A DNA stretch of 64,000 nucleotides from an uncultured Cardiobacterium sp. GTDB taxonomy: Bacteria > Pseudomonadota > Gammaproteobacteria > Cardiobacteriales > Cardiobacteriaceae. Each line of letters begins with the position of its first letter. Within the stretch, counting starts at the first letter, position 1. The stretch is taken from assembly GCF_938028825.1 (NCBI RefSeq), contig NZ_CALIZP010000090.1:1-64000 (forward strand), written 5' to 3'. The translations under genes were made by a program, and so were the position numbers. Below, in pieces: positions 41,968 through 49,511 of this stretch. The notes beneath the pieces are model-generated. The model did no database searches, was not told where the DNA came from, and was given only the letters and a program-made list of their open reading frames with translations.

Positions 41968-44019
41968 ATGTCTGAGGCTTATCAGGTACTCGCCCGCCGC
42001 TGGCGACCGAAAAACTTTCACCAACTGGTTGGCCAGACACACGTAACCCAGGCGCTGACCTACGCACTCGATCATAACCGCATCCACCACGCCTACCTCT
42101 TCACCGGCACACGCGGCGTCGGCAAAACCACCATCGCCCGCATCTTCGCCAAATCCCTCAACTGCAAAACGCGCGGCGTCAGCTCCGAACCCTGCGGCGA
42201 ATGCGAACACTGCCGCGAAATCGACGAAGGCCGTTTCCCCGACCTGATCGAAGTGGATGCCGCCTCGCGTTCACGCGTCGAAGAAACCCGCGAACTGCTG
42301 GACAACATCCCCTACGCCCCGGTCAAAGGCAATTACAAAGTCTATCTCATCGACGAAGTACACATGTTTTCCGCCAGCAGCTTCAACGCCCTGCTGAAAA
42401 CGCTTGAAGAGCCACCGGAACACGTCAAATTCATCCTCGCCACCACCGATCCGCAAAAACTGCCGGCGACCATTCTCTCGCGCTGCCTGCAATTCCACCT
42501 GAAAAACATGAGCGAGCGGCAAATCAGCGACCATCTCGCCCACATCCTTGACAGCGAGAACGCCGCTTATGACCGCGACGCCCTGCTACTGCTGGCCAAC
42601 GCTGCTGCCGGCAGCATGCGCGACAGCCTCAGCCTGCTCGACCAGGCACTCGCCTACGGCCAGGGCGAAGTGCGCAGCCGCGACGTTGCCACCCTGCTCG
42701 GTGCCGTGCCCGAACCGCAACTCAACCAGATGCTGCACCTGCTGGCCGACGGCAACGCCGCCGGACTGCGGCAAGTCCTCGACGCCCTGGACGAATACGC
42801 CCCCGACTACGCCAACCTGCTGCTGCGCCTCCTGCAACAAATCCAGAAAATCACCATCGTCCGCCTCAACGCCGAACGCTATCCGGGCGAAATCCCCGCC
42901 GAACTACATGCACTGGCCGCGCGCCTGCCGGTCGAACTCGTGCAACTGTGGTACCAAATCGGCGGCGACACCTGGCAAAACCTGCCCTACCAGCCCGATG
43001 CGCGCATGGCGCTGGAAATGAGCCTGCTGCGCATGATTGCCCTGCAACCGCTGCTGCCGGACGCCGAGCCGCCACAGGCGTCGACCATCCGCGAAGCTGC
43101 GCCCGCCACCGCAGCCGACAACCTCACCGCCATCCTGCAAGACAGCCTGCCAAGCGGGACAACAGCGGCATCCGCCGACACGGATAACAGCGCACAACCC
43201 GAACCGACCGCATCGCCAAGCGGCATAACAGCGGCATCCGCCGACACAGACAACAGCGCGCAACCCGAACCGACCGCATCGCCAAGCGGGGAAACTATAG
43301 CATCCGCCAATACGGCTAACAGCACACAAACCGAACCAACCGCCCCGCCAAGCGGCATAACAGCGGCATCCGCCGACACGGATAACAGCGCACATACCGA
43401 ACCGCCCGCGTTGCCAAGCGGGACGACACCGCCACTTGTCGCTGCAAACACAGAAGAAGCCCCGCCGCCGTGGGAAGACCTCCCTGCCGCCGACGACAAC
43501 GACATCCCGCCGTGGGTGAGCGAAACCATTCCGGACGAAAGCGTGCCCGCCGCTACCGCCGCAGAAAAAAAAACCGCCGCTGACGCAACCGCTGCTGACG
43601 ACGCCCCAAGCCTCGACCCGCTCATAGACAACCTCGAACGCTGGAACGACTTCCTCATCACCCTCGACCTGCACGAATACCCGCTGCTGCTGCTCGAAAA
43701 CAGCATCCCCGTCGCCTGGCAGCCGCCGCGCCTCAGCCTGCAAACCGGCGCGGGCGGCATCATCTTCGACCAGAAACAAAACCGCGAAGAAGCCGCCGCC
43801 GCCATCGCCGCCAAAATCGGCACCGCCTGCACCATCGACATCCGGCCGGGCGACGCCGTGACCACCCCCATCGACTACCGGCGGCAGAAAAATGCCGCGC
43901 AACAGCAACAGGCGGAAAGCGATTTCCACAACCATCCACAAGTACAGGCCGCCCAAGCCGTCTTCGGCGACGGCCTGCGCGTGGACAACATCCAACCCAC
44001 AAACCCTTCACAAACATAA
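41968..44019 (+). CDS. dnaX: DNA polymerase III tau subunit, with probable gamma product
   Basis: The clamp-loader ATPase, 683 residues. Walker A GTRGVGKT (47-54), zinc ligands Cys66, Cys76, Cys79 and Cys82, LIDEVHMF and ILSRC are all present. Residues ~395-485 hold four 22-residue tandem repeats plus a partial fifth. At codons 533-536 the mRNA has a run of nine A (43565-43573). A -1 shift there would read AAC CGC CGC TGA and stop, giving a 538-residue gamma-like form without the C-terminal tau domain (about 548-683) that contacts the polymerase. First gene of dnaX-ybaB-recR. Confidence 0.95.
   Translation: MSEAYQVLARRWRPKNFHQLVGQTHVTQALTYALDHNRIHHAYLFTGTRGVGKTTIARIFAKSLNCKTRGVSSEPCGECEHCREIDEGRFPDLIEVDAASRSRVEETRELLDNIPYAPVKGNYKVYLIDEVHMFSASSFNALLKTLEEPPEHVKFILATTDPQKLPATILSRCLQFHLKNMSERQISDHLAHILDSENAAYDRDALLLLANAAAGSMRDSLSLLDQALAYGQGEVRSRDVATLLGAVPEPQLNQMLHLLADGNAAGLRQVLDALDEYAPDYANLLLRLLQQIQKITIVRLNAERYPGEIPAELHALAARLPVELVQLWYQIGGDTWQNLPYQPDARMALEMSLLRMIALQPLLPDAEPPQASTIREAAPATAADNLTAILQDSLPSGTTAASADTDNSAQPEPTASPSGITAASADTDNSAQPEPTASPSGETIASANTANSTQTEPTAPPSGITAASADTDNSAHTEPPALPSGTTPPLVAANTEEAPPPWEDLPAADDNDIPPWVSETIPDESVPAATAAEKKTAADATAADDAPSLDPLIDNLERWNDFLITLDLHEYPLLLLENSIPVAWQPPRLSLQTGAGGIIFDQKQNREEAAAAIAAKIGTACTIDIRPGDAVTTPIDYRRQKNAAQQQQAESDFHNHPQVQAAQAVFGDGLRVDNIQPTNPSQT
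43150..43413 (+). repeat. Four 66-bp tandem repeats within dnaX
   Basis: Units start at 43150, 43216, 43282 and 43348, each beginning CCAAGCGG and encoding PSGxTAASADTDNSAQPEPT-like segments; a partial fifth begins at 43414. The unit is exactly 22 codons, so copy-number change keeps the frame. The third unit is the most diverged. Confidence 0.95.
43565..43583 (+). promoter_or_regulatory. Putative dnaX slippage site
   Basis: A9 run followed in the -1 frame by CGC CGC TGA. It resembles the Thermus dnaX arrangement, where polymerase or ribosome slippage on A9 gives gamma. No strong Shine-Dalgarno-like stimulator as in E. coli was found. Confidence 0.6.
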
Positions 44020-44028
44020 GGAGACACA

Positions 44029-44355
44029 ATGCTTCCCGGAAAATTGGGCAACATGATGAAAAAAGCGCAGGAAATGCAGGCCAACATGCAGAAAATGCAA
44101 GAAGAACTGGCGAACAAACACGTCGTCGGCATCGCCGGGGCGGGCGCGGTCAAAGTAACCCTGAACGGCCACTACGCCTGCCAGCGCGTCGAACTCGGCG
44201 AAGAAGCGCTGAAAGAAGACAAAGACATGCTGGAAGCCCTCATCGCCGCCGCCATCAGCGACGCCGCAAGCAAAGTCAACCAGATGACCCAGGAAGAAAT
44301 GGCCGCCATCACCGGCGGTATGGGCCTGCCCGGCGGCTTCAAGCTACCCTTCTGA
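44029..44355 (+). CDS. ybaB: YbaB/EbfC nucleoid-associated protein
   Basis: A 108-residue DNA-binding dimer. LGNMMKKAQEMQANMQKMQE is the long basic helix, followed by the conserved VKVTLNGHYACQRVEL strand and a C-terminal GGMGLPGGFKLPF. It sits between dnaX and recR in the conserved operon, AAGGAG upstream of the ATG. Confidence 0.96.
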   Translation: MLPGKLGNMMKKAQEMQANMQKMQEELANKHVVGIAGAGAVKVTLNGHYACQRVELGEEALKEDKDMLEALIAAAISDAASKVNQMTQEEMAAITGGMGLPGGFKLPF

Positions 44356-44961
44356 ATGAGCTTTTCCCCCGCTTTCGACCGCCTCGTGCAGGCCCTCACC
44401 TGCCTGCCGGGCGTCGGCAACAAAACCGCGCAGCGCATGGCGCTGCAACTCCTGCTCACCAAAACCGCGCAGGCACAAGAACTGGCGGATGCCACCAACC
44501 ACGCGCTGCACACCGTGCGCCGCTGCGAGAAGTGCCGCAACATCAGCGACGAAGCCCTCTGCCTCATCTGTGCCAACCCGCGCCGCGACGCGGGCACCAT
44601 CTGCGTCGTCGAAGCACCCGCCGATGTGCTCGCCATCGAACAATCCACCGACTATCGCGGCCACTACTTCGTGCTGATGGGCCACATCTCGCCGCTCGAC
44701 GGCATCGGCCCGGAAGAACTCGGCCTCGACATCCTCGACCAACGCCTCACCGGCGGCGACATCCACGAAGTCGTGCTCGCCACCAACAGCACCATGGAAG
44801 GCGAAACCACCGCCTACTTCCTCGCCGAACTCGCCGCCAAACACGGTGTCCCCGCCACCCGCCTCGCGCACGGCGTGCCGATGGGCGGCGAGCTCGCCTA
44901 CATTGACAAAAGCACCCTCGCCCTCGCCTTCAACACCCGCAGCCGCTACCGCAGCGAATAA
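44356..44961 (+). CDS. recR: Recombination protein RecR
   Basis: A 201-residue RecFOR-pathway protein that helps to load RecA at gaps. The N-terminal helix-hairpin-helix is LTCLPGVGNKTAQRMALQLL. The zinc finger is CEKCRNISDEALCLICANP, and the Toprim domain begins ICVVEAPADVLAIEQSTDYR. Its ATG directly abuts the ybaB stop. Confidence 0.97.
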   Translation: MSFSPAFDRLVQALTCLPGVGNKTAQRMALQLLLTKTAQAQELADATNHALHTVRRCEKCRNISDEALCLICANPRRDAGTICVVEAPADVLAIEQSTDYRGHYFVLMGHISPLDGIGPEELGLDILDQRLTGGDIHEVVLATNSTMEGETTAYFLAELAAKHGVPATRLAHGVPMGGELAYIDKSTLALAFNTRSRYRSE

Positions 44962-44985
44962 TCCGGGCGGTGCCGCCAGGCGGGA

Positions 44986-45095
44986 TATAGTCAAATATCT
45001 AAAAAAACCGTAACGGTGTTGCGCCGCCTTGCCGTACTGATTTGTACTGTCTGCGGCGGCGCGCCTTGTTACGGCTTCTTGGCTATTTGACTATA
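44986..45095. repeat. Correia-like element, short form, complete (copy D)
   Basis: A 110-bp element with perfect 12-bp terminal inverted repeats TATAGTCAAATA. The core GCCTTGCCGTACTGATTTGT and ACTGTCTGCGGCGG matches the core of neisserial Correia elements as I remember it almost base for base. It starts 24 bases after recR and may serve as its transcript end. Confidence 0.9.
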
Positions 45096-45169
45096 ACCAC
45101 ACGGTTTGTGGAAAAGGCAGGACGATCATGCAGTGGGGGAAACCCCGGCCTGCCGACAACCGATAACAT

Positions 45170-45754
45170 TTACCCCAGTTTCACCCCATCCCGCGTCATC
45201 TGCGCCTGCAACGCAGCGAGACGTTTCACCGGGTCGAGCAGCGGGTCATGCACATGGGCCAGCAGCCGTTCCGCCGAATCCGCCACCGCTGTGGCCGTGG
45301 CCGCCACCGCCCCATGAAAAATAAACGGCGGCAGAAAGGTCATCTGTAATAGCTGCGCCGTTTGCACCAGTGGCTTCAGGAACTCGCTCATGGCAAAGCG
45401 GTTATAGCCGCCAGCCTGATAGGAATCCGCCGGGCCGCCGGTGGAAATCGCCGACAGCCATTCCTTGCCCGCCAGCGCCGCGCCGCCGCCGTAGGCCCAG
45501 CCATAGGTCAGCACATCGTCCAGCCACTGCTTCATCAATGGCGGCGGCGCATACCAATAGAACGGATGTTGAAAGACGATGCGTTCATGGGCGAGCAGCG
45601 CGGCCTGTTCGGCGGCCACGTCAATGCGGCCGTCCGGATAGAGCGCATACAGATCACGCAGCGTAACGCCCGCCGGGGCAAGGCGCGCGACCCAGGCGCG
45701 GTTGACCGTGGATTGTGAAAGACGCGGATGAAAGACATTGACCAGAATTTGCAT
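45170..45754 (-). CDS. NAD(P)H-dependent oxidoreductase, KefF/MdaB-like
   Basis: A 194-residue flavodoxin-fold protein. MQILVNVFHPRLSQSTVNRA resembles the phosphate-binding start of this family. IVFQHPFYWYAPPPLMKQWLDDVLTYGWAYG and LSAISTGGPADSYQ are the signature segments of the KefF/quinone-reductase group. It is divergent from the adjacent LysR gene, a typical regulator-target arrangement. Confidence 0.9.
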   Translation of the reverse strand: MQILVNVFHPRLSQSTVNRAWVARLAPAGVTLRDLYALYPDGRIDVAAEQAALLAHERIVFQHPFYWYAPPPLMKQWLDDVLTYGWAYGGGAALAGKEWLSAISTGGPADSYQAGGYNRFAMSEFLKPLVQTAQLLQMTFLPPFIFHGAVAATATAVADSAERLLAHVHDPLLDPVKRLAALQAQMTRDGVKLG

Positions 45755-45851
45755 AAAGACTCCCGAAAAAAGTGAGAGTTCCATCATAGTCCGCGCCGCC
45801 GCCCGCCATAAGCCCCGCGCCGGGGCATACCATCATGCAGGAGAAGCAACA

Positions 45852-46775
45852 ATGCACCCCAACGACTACGCCGAACTGGCCGCCTTCGTCGCCATCGCCG
45901 AAAGTGGCAGTTTCCGCCGCGCCGCCGCCCGGCTTAACCTGAAACCTTCCACCGTATCGCACCGCCTGGGCGCGCTGGAAGCACGCCTCGGCGTGCGCCT
46001 GCTGCACCGCACCACCCGCAGCGTCGCCCTGAGCGAAGCGGGCCGGGCGCTCTTCGGCCAGGTGGCGCCCGCCCTGCACGATTTGGCGGGCGCACTCGAC
46101 AGCGTGAACGCGCACCGCGACCGGCCCCGGGGCTGTGTCCGTTTAAGCCTGCCGCGCTGTGTGGCGACCACGGTGCTTCTGCCCCGTCTCCGGGATTTCT
46201 GCGCCCGCCATCCGGACATTCACCTCGACATCGCCGCCGACAACCGCGCCATCGACATCGTGCGCGAGGGCTACGATGCGGGCATTCGCCTCGGTGAAAA
46301 TCTGGCGAATGACATGATCGCCGTGCCGCTGACCGGCCCATTGCACAGCGTCATCGTCGCCGCGCCGGCTTATCTCGCCCGCCACGGCCTGCCGCAGACC
46401 CCGGCGGCACTGGCCCGGCACCGCTGCCTGGGCTTCCGCCAGCCGGGCAGCCGCGAACTCTACCGCTGGGAAATCGAAGACGGTGACCGGGCGCAAAGCC
46501 TCACCCTGACGCACCCGCTCATCTTCGATGACCCGGAATTGCTGGCGGAAGCCACCGTCGCCGGCCTCGGCATCAGCTACGGCCTGGACCTGGTCTGTGC
46601 GCCGCACCTGCGCGCCGGCCGGCTGACGGCCCTGCTGACTGCCCACTGCCCGTGCTTCCCCGGCTTTTACCTCTACTATCCCGACCGGCGCATCAGTCCC
46701 GCGCTGCGCGCCCTCATCGACAGCCTGCGCCCGGCAGCAGAACCACTGCCAGGCCGCATTCCTGCTGATACATGA
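45852..46775 (+). CDS. LysR-family transcriptional regulator
   Basis: A 307-residue regulator. The N-terminal winged HTH is FVAIAESGSFRRAAARLNLK ... VSHRLGALEARLGVRLLHRTTRSVALSEAG. The C-terminal effector domain follows (YDAGIRLGENLANDMIAVPL). GGAGAAGCAAC gives the start. It probably regulates the divergent oxidoreductase gene; the ~100-bp gap is short enough for a shared operator. Confidence 0.93.
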   Translation: MHPNDYAELAAFVAIAESGSFRRAAARLNLKPSTVSHRLGALEARLGVRLLHRTTRSVALSEAGRALFGQVAPALHDLAGALDSVNAHRDRPRGCVRLSLPRCVATTVLLPRLRDFCARHPDIHLDIAADNRAIDIVREGYDAGIRLGENLANDMIAVPLTGPLHSVIVAAPAYLARHGLPQTPAALARHRCLGFRQPGSRELYRWEIEDGDRAQSLTLTHPLIFDDPELLAEATVAGLGISYGLDLVCAPHLRAGRLTALLTAHCPCFPGFYLYYPDRRISPALRALIDSLRPAAEPLPGRIPADT

Positions 46776-46862
46776 AAAAACCCAATCACCTCACCCGTGA
46801 ATGACCAATCAAACAGGCTATAATGTCCGCCTTTCCACACCCACCCACAGCGGAGAATTCCC

Positions 46863-48047
46863 ATGCAAGAACAAACCGACATCATCGTCGTCGGCGCCGG
46901 CCCCGCCGGACTGGCTTTTTGCCGCTCGCTTGCCGGCAGCCAGCTCAACATCAGCGTCGTCGAAATCCACAGCAAAGAAGTGCTTGCCGACCCGCCCTAC
47001 GACGGTCGCGAAATCGCCCTCACCCACCCTTCCAAAGCCATCCTCGAAAACCTCGGCATCTGGCAGCGCTTCCCCGCCGACGAAGTCTATAACCTGCGCG
47101 AAGCCTCGGTGCTGAACGGCAACTCGCCCTACCGCCTGCACTTCCCGCTGCCGCCCGCCGACAGCCACAAGCGTCCGATTGACACCCTCGGCTACCTCGT
47201 GCCGAACCACATCATCCGCCGCGCCGCCTACGAAGCCGTGCAAGACCAGGCTAACATCCGCTGGCACACCGAACGCCGCGTCATCGCCTGCGGCAGCGAC
47301 ACCACCAGCGCCCACGTCACCCTCGATAACGGCGACACCATCAGCGGCAAACTGCTGGTCGCCGCCGACAGCCGCTTCTCCTTCGTCCGCCGCGCGATGG
47401 GCATCGCCGCCGACACCCACGAATTCGGGCGCAACGTCCTCGTCTTCCGCCTCGAACACGAACACTCCAACGACCACACCGCGAGCGAATGCTTCTTCTA
47501 CGGCAGCACCCTCGCCCTCCTGCCGCTCACCGACCACATCACCAACTGCGTCATCACCATTGATAGCCGCAAAGCCCCGGCACTCATCGCCCTGGGTGAC
47601 GGCATCGCCGCGCACGTCGCCGCCGAACTCGACCACCGCCTCGGCGCGATGAAACTCGTCAGCACCATTCACGACTACCCGCTGGTCGGCGTGCACGCCC
47701 GCCGCTTCCACACCAACCGCTGCGCGCTTATCGGCGACGCCGCCTGCGGCATGCACCCCGTCACCGCGCACGGCTACAACCTCGGCCTGCAAAGCCAGGA
47801 AATCCTCTCGCGCCTCATCCTGCGTCAGGCAGGCCAGGGCAGGGACATCGGCAATCCGGCCATGCTCGCCGCCTACGGCCGCCGCCACCAGTTGAACACC
47901 CGCCCGCTCTACCATGGCACCAACGCCATCGTCAAACTCTTCACCCGCGAAACCCCGCCCGCCCGCATCCTGCGCCACGGCGTCCTGCGTCTCTCCGACC
48001 ATCTGCCGCCGCTGAAACGCCTGATTACGCGGCAGTTGACCGGCTAG
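46863..48047 (+). CDS. UbiH/UbiF/UbiM-family FAD hydroxylase
   Basis: A 394-residue flavin monooxygenase of ubiquinone biosynthesis. TDIIVVGAGPAGLAFCRSLA binds FAD; GKLLVAADSRFSFVRRAMGI (the DG-type motif, here AADSR) and CALIGDAACGMHPVTAHGYN are the other FAD motifs. The closest match I recall is the UbiM branch, but I cannot separate it from UbiF/UbiH by eye. It has a TATAAT at 46819-46824. Confidence 0.87.
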   Translation: MQEQTDIIVVGAGPAGLAFCRSLAGSQLNISVVEIHSKEVLADPPYDGREIALTHPSKAILENLGIWQRFPADEVYNLREASVLNGNSPYRLHFPLPPADSHKRPIDTLGYLVPNHIIRRAAYEAVQDQANIRWHTERRVIACGSDTTSAHVTLDNGDTISGKLLVAADSRFSFVRRAMGIAADTHEFGRNVLVFRLEHEHSNDHTASECFFYGSTLALLPLTDHITNCVITIDSRKAPALIALGDGIAAHVAAELDHRLGAMKLVSTIHDYPLVGVHARRFHTNRCALIGDAACGMHPVTAHGYNLGLQSQEILSRLILRQAGQGRDIGNPAMLAAYGRRHQLNTRPLYHGTNAIVKLFTRETPPARILRHGVLRLSDHLPPLKRLITRQLTG

Positions 48048-48116
48048 GGCTTCCTAGACCCCCTTGGGCAAAGCTGCTACACTTCGCCGCCTTCACCATT
48101 CCATACAGGAGAACTC

Positions 48117-48587
48117 ATGAAAAACACCGTCAAAATCGCCGCAGTCGCCGCGCTCGCCGCCGTCAGCCTGACCGCCGCCGCCAAACTGAGCGAAGGCAAG
48201 GCCTACGGCGACTGGAAAGGCACCTGCCAGGGCAACGAATGCGGCGCGGTGCAAATCGTCAACAACCCGCAAGGCGAACCGGTCGGCCGCATCCTGCTGC
48301 GCCGCATCCCGGAAGCACAAAACAGCGTCGTCGCCTTCGTTACCGTGCCGCTCGGTGTCAACCTGCGCGCCGGCATGGCGCTTGCCGTGGACGGCAAAGA
48401 ACTCGTCGTCACCCCGTACGACTTCTGCGACAACGGCGGCTGCAACGCGGCCATCCCGCTGGAAGGCAACATCGAAGCCAGCGTGAAAAAAGGCAACGTC
48501 CTGCAAATCGCGGCCTTCGTCGGCGACAAACAGCAAACCATGGGTTTCTCGCTGAAAGGCGTGACGGAAGTCATCAAAAACCTCTGA
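48117..48587 (+). CDS. Invasion-associated locus B (IalB)-family protein
   Basis: A 156-residue exported protein with signal peptide MKNTVKIAAVAALAAVSLTA. The mature part has YGDWKGTCQGNECGAVQIVN, VTVPLGVNLRAGMALAVDGK and TPYDFCDNGGCNAAIPL, the two disulfide pairs and strands of the IalB family. The molecular role is unknown in most species. AGGAGAA precedes the ATG. A 19-bp poly-C tract follows 8 bases after the stop codon. Confidence 0.86.
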   Translation: MKNTVKIAAVAALAAVSLTAAAKLSEGKAYGDWKGTCQGNECGAVQIVNNPQGEPVGRILLRRIPEAQNSVVAFVTVPLGVNLRAGMALAVDGKELVVTPYDFCDNGGCNAAIPLEGNIEASVKKGNVLQIAAFVGDKQQTMGFSLKGVTEVIKNL

Positions 48588-48595
48588 CCTGCCTA

Positions 48596-48614
48596 CCCCC
48601 CCCCCCCCCCCCCC
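48596..48614. repeat. Poly-C tract of 19 bp
   Basis: Nineteen consecutive C residues lie between the ialB-like stop and its terminator, outside any coding frame. Tracts of this length are prone to slippage; the exact length may vary between reads or strains. Confidence 0.95.
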
Positions 48615-48630
48615 GCACGGGTGCAGCAAG

Positions 48631-48656
48631 AACCGGACGCAACGTCCGGTTTTTTA
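48631..48656 (+). terminator. Terminator of the IalB-family gene
   Basis: Hairpin AACCGGACG-CAA-CGTCCGGTT followed by T5. Further to 48769 there is GC-rich sequence with CCTCCCGCTTGCGGGAGG. Confidence 0.85.
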
Positions 48657-48769
48657 TGGGCAAAAGACCGCCTCGCCCTTTCGTGGCCCCTCCCGCTTGC
48701 GGGAGGCGGGTTGTCCGTTGTTCCGGAAGCATTTTTCCCCGCTGTGAAGCCGGTGCCACTTGTGGGTGA

Positions 48770-49495
48770 TCAAGCAAAGTAGCGGCGGTAGATGTCCAGC
48801 ACGCCGTAGATTTCCGCTTCCGGGCTGACGTAATGGCAGATATGTTTGACAGCTTCTGCCGCGTTGGCGGGGCAGGCGGCAAAGTCCACTTTGCGCAGGA
48901 TGGGCAGGTCGCCGGGGGAGTCGCCGATGGCGGCGAGGCGGCAGTTTGCCGCCTGCTGCCCGGTGTGGTGCAGGTAGTGCTGCACGCCCGTCCATTTGTT
49001 GATGCCGTGCGGGATGATGTCCAGCGCGCGGCCGGAGCAGTGCAGGTCGAAGCCGTCGGTATGTAGGTTGGCGGTGACCACGGCGTACACGTCTTCCGCC
49101 GTTTTGCCTTGTTCGGCGACGAGCGAGAGGCAGGCTTCTTTGCCGTGGCTCATTTGCCAGTGCACGGCGAAGCTGTCTTTATGCGCGGCGAGGTATTGCG
49201 CCATCTGCTGCGTGCGTTCGCGCACGGCGGGGGTGAGTTGCGGCGCGGGGATGACGTCGTCGTTCAGGTAGTCGTAGAGCAGCGCGCCCTGGTCGGTGAT
49301 GGCGTAGCGGCCGAGGCGGGCAAATTGCGCCAGCGCTTCGATGTAGGAGAGCGAGCGGCCGGTGCAGAGGACGACTTCGGTCGGCGATTGCTGCACAAGC
49401 TGTTCCAGCGTTTGCAGGGCAGCGAGGTCGTAGCGGGCGAACTTGCCACGGGTCAGGCAGCCATCGATGTCGAGAAAAAGGATGGTGTCGGGCAT
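48770..49495 (-). CDS. HAD-superfamily phosphatase
   Basis: A 241-residue hydrolase. Motif I is LFLDIDGCLTRGKF with nucleophile and acid Asp; motif II is CTGRS; motif IV is GDSPGDLPILRKVDFAACPA, where the metal-binding acids sit. The C2-type cap suggests a sugar- or glycolate-phosphate substrate, but I cannot name it. The start MPDTILFLDID follows AGGAGAAC. Confidence 0.87.
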   Translation of the reverse strand: MPDTILFLDIDGCLTRGKFARYDLAALQTLEQLVQQSPTEVVLCTGRSLSYIEALAQFARLGRYAITDQGALLYDYLNDDVIPAPQLTPAVRERTQQMAQYLAAHKDSFAVHWQMSHGKEACLSLVAEQGKTAEDVYAVVTANLHTDGFDLHCSGRALDIIPHGINKWTGVQHYLHHTGQQAANCRLAAIGDSPGDLPILRKVDFAACPANAAEAVKHICHYVSPEAEIYGVLDIYRRYFA

Positions 49496-49511
49496 GGTGT
49501 TCTCCTGCGGG

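Noticed and set aside
43150..43413. CRISPR-like regular repeats
   Set aside because: The 66-bp units are contiguous, in frame in dnaX and have no unique spacers.
48596..48614. Phase-variable on/off switch of the IalB-like protein
   Set aside because: The poly-C tract starts after the stop codon, so length changes cannot shift the reading frame. Only an effect on mRNA remains possible.
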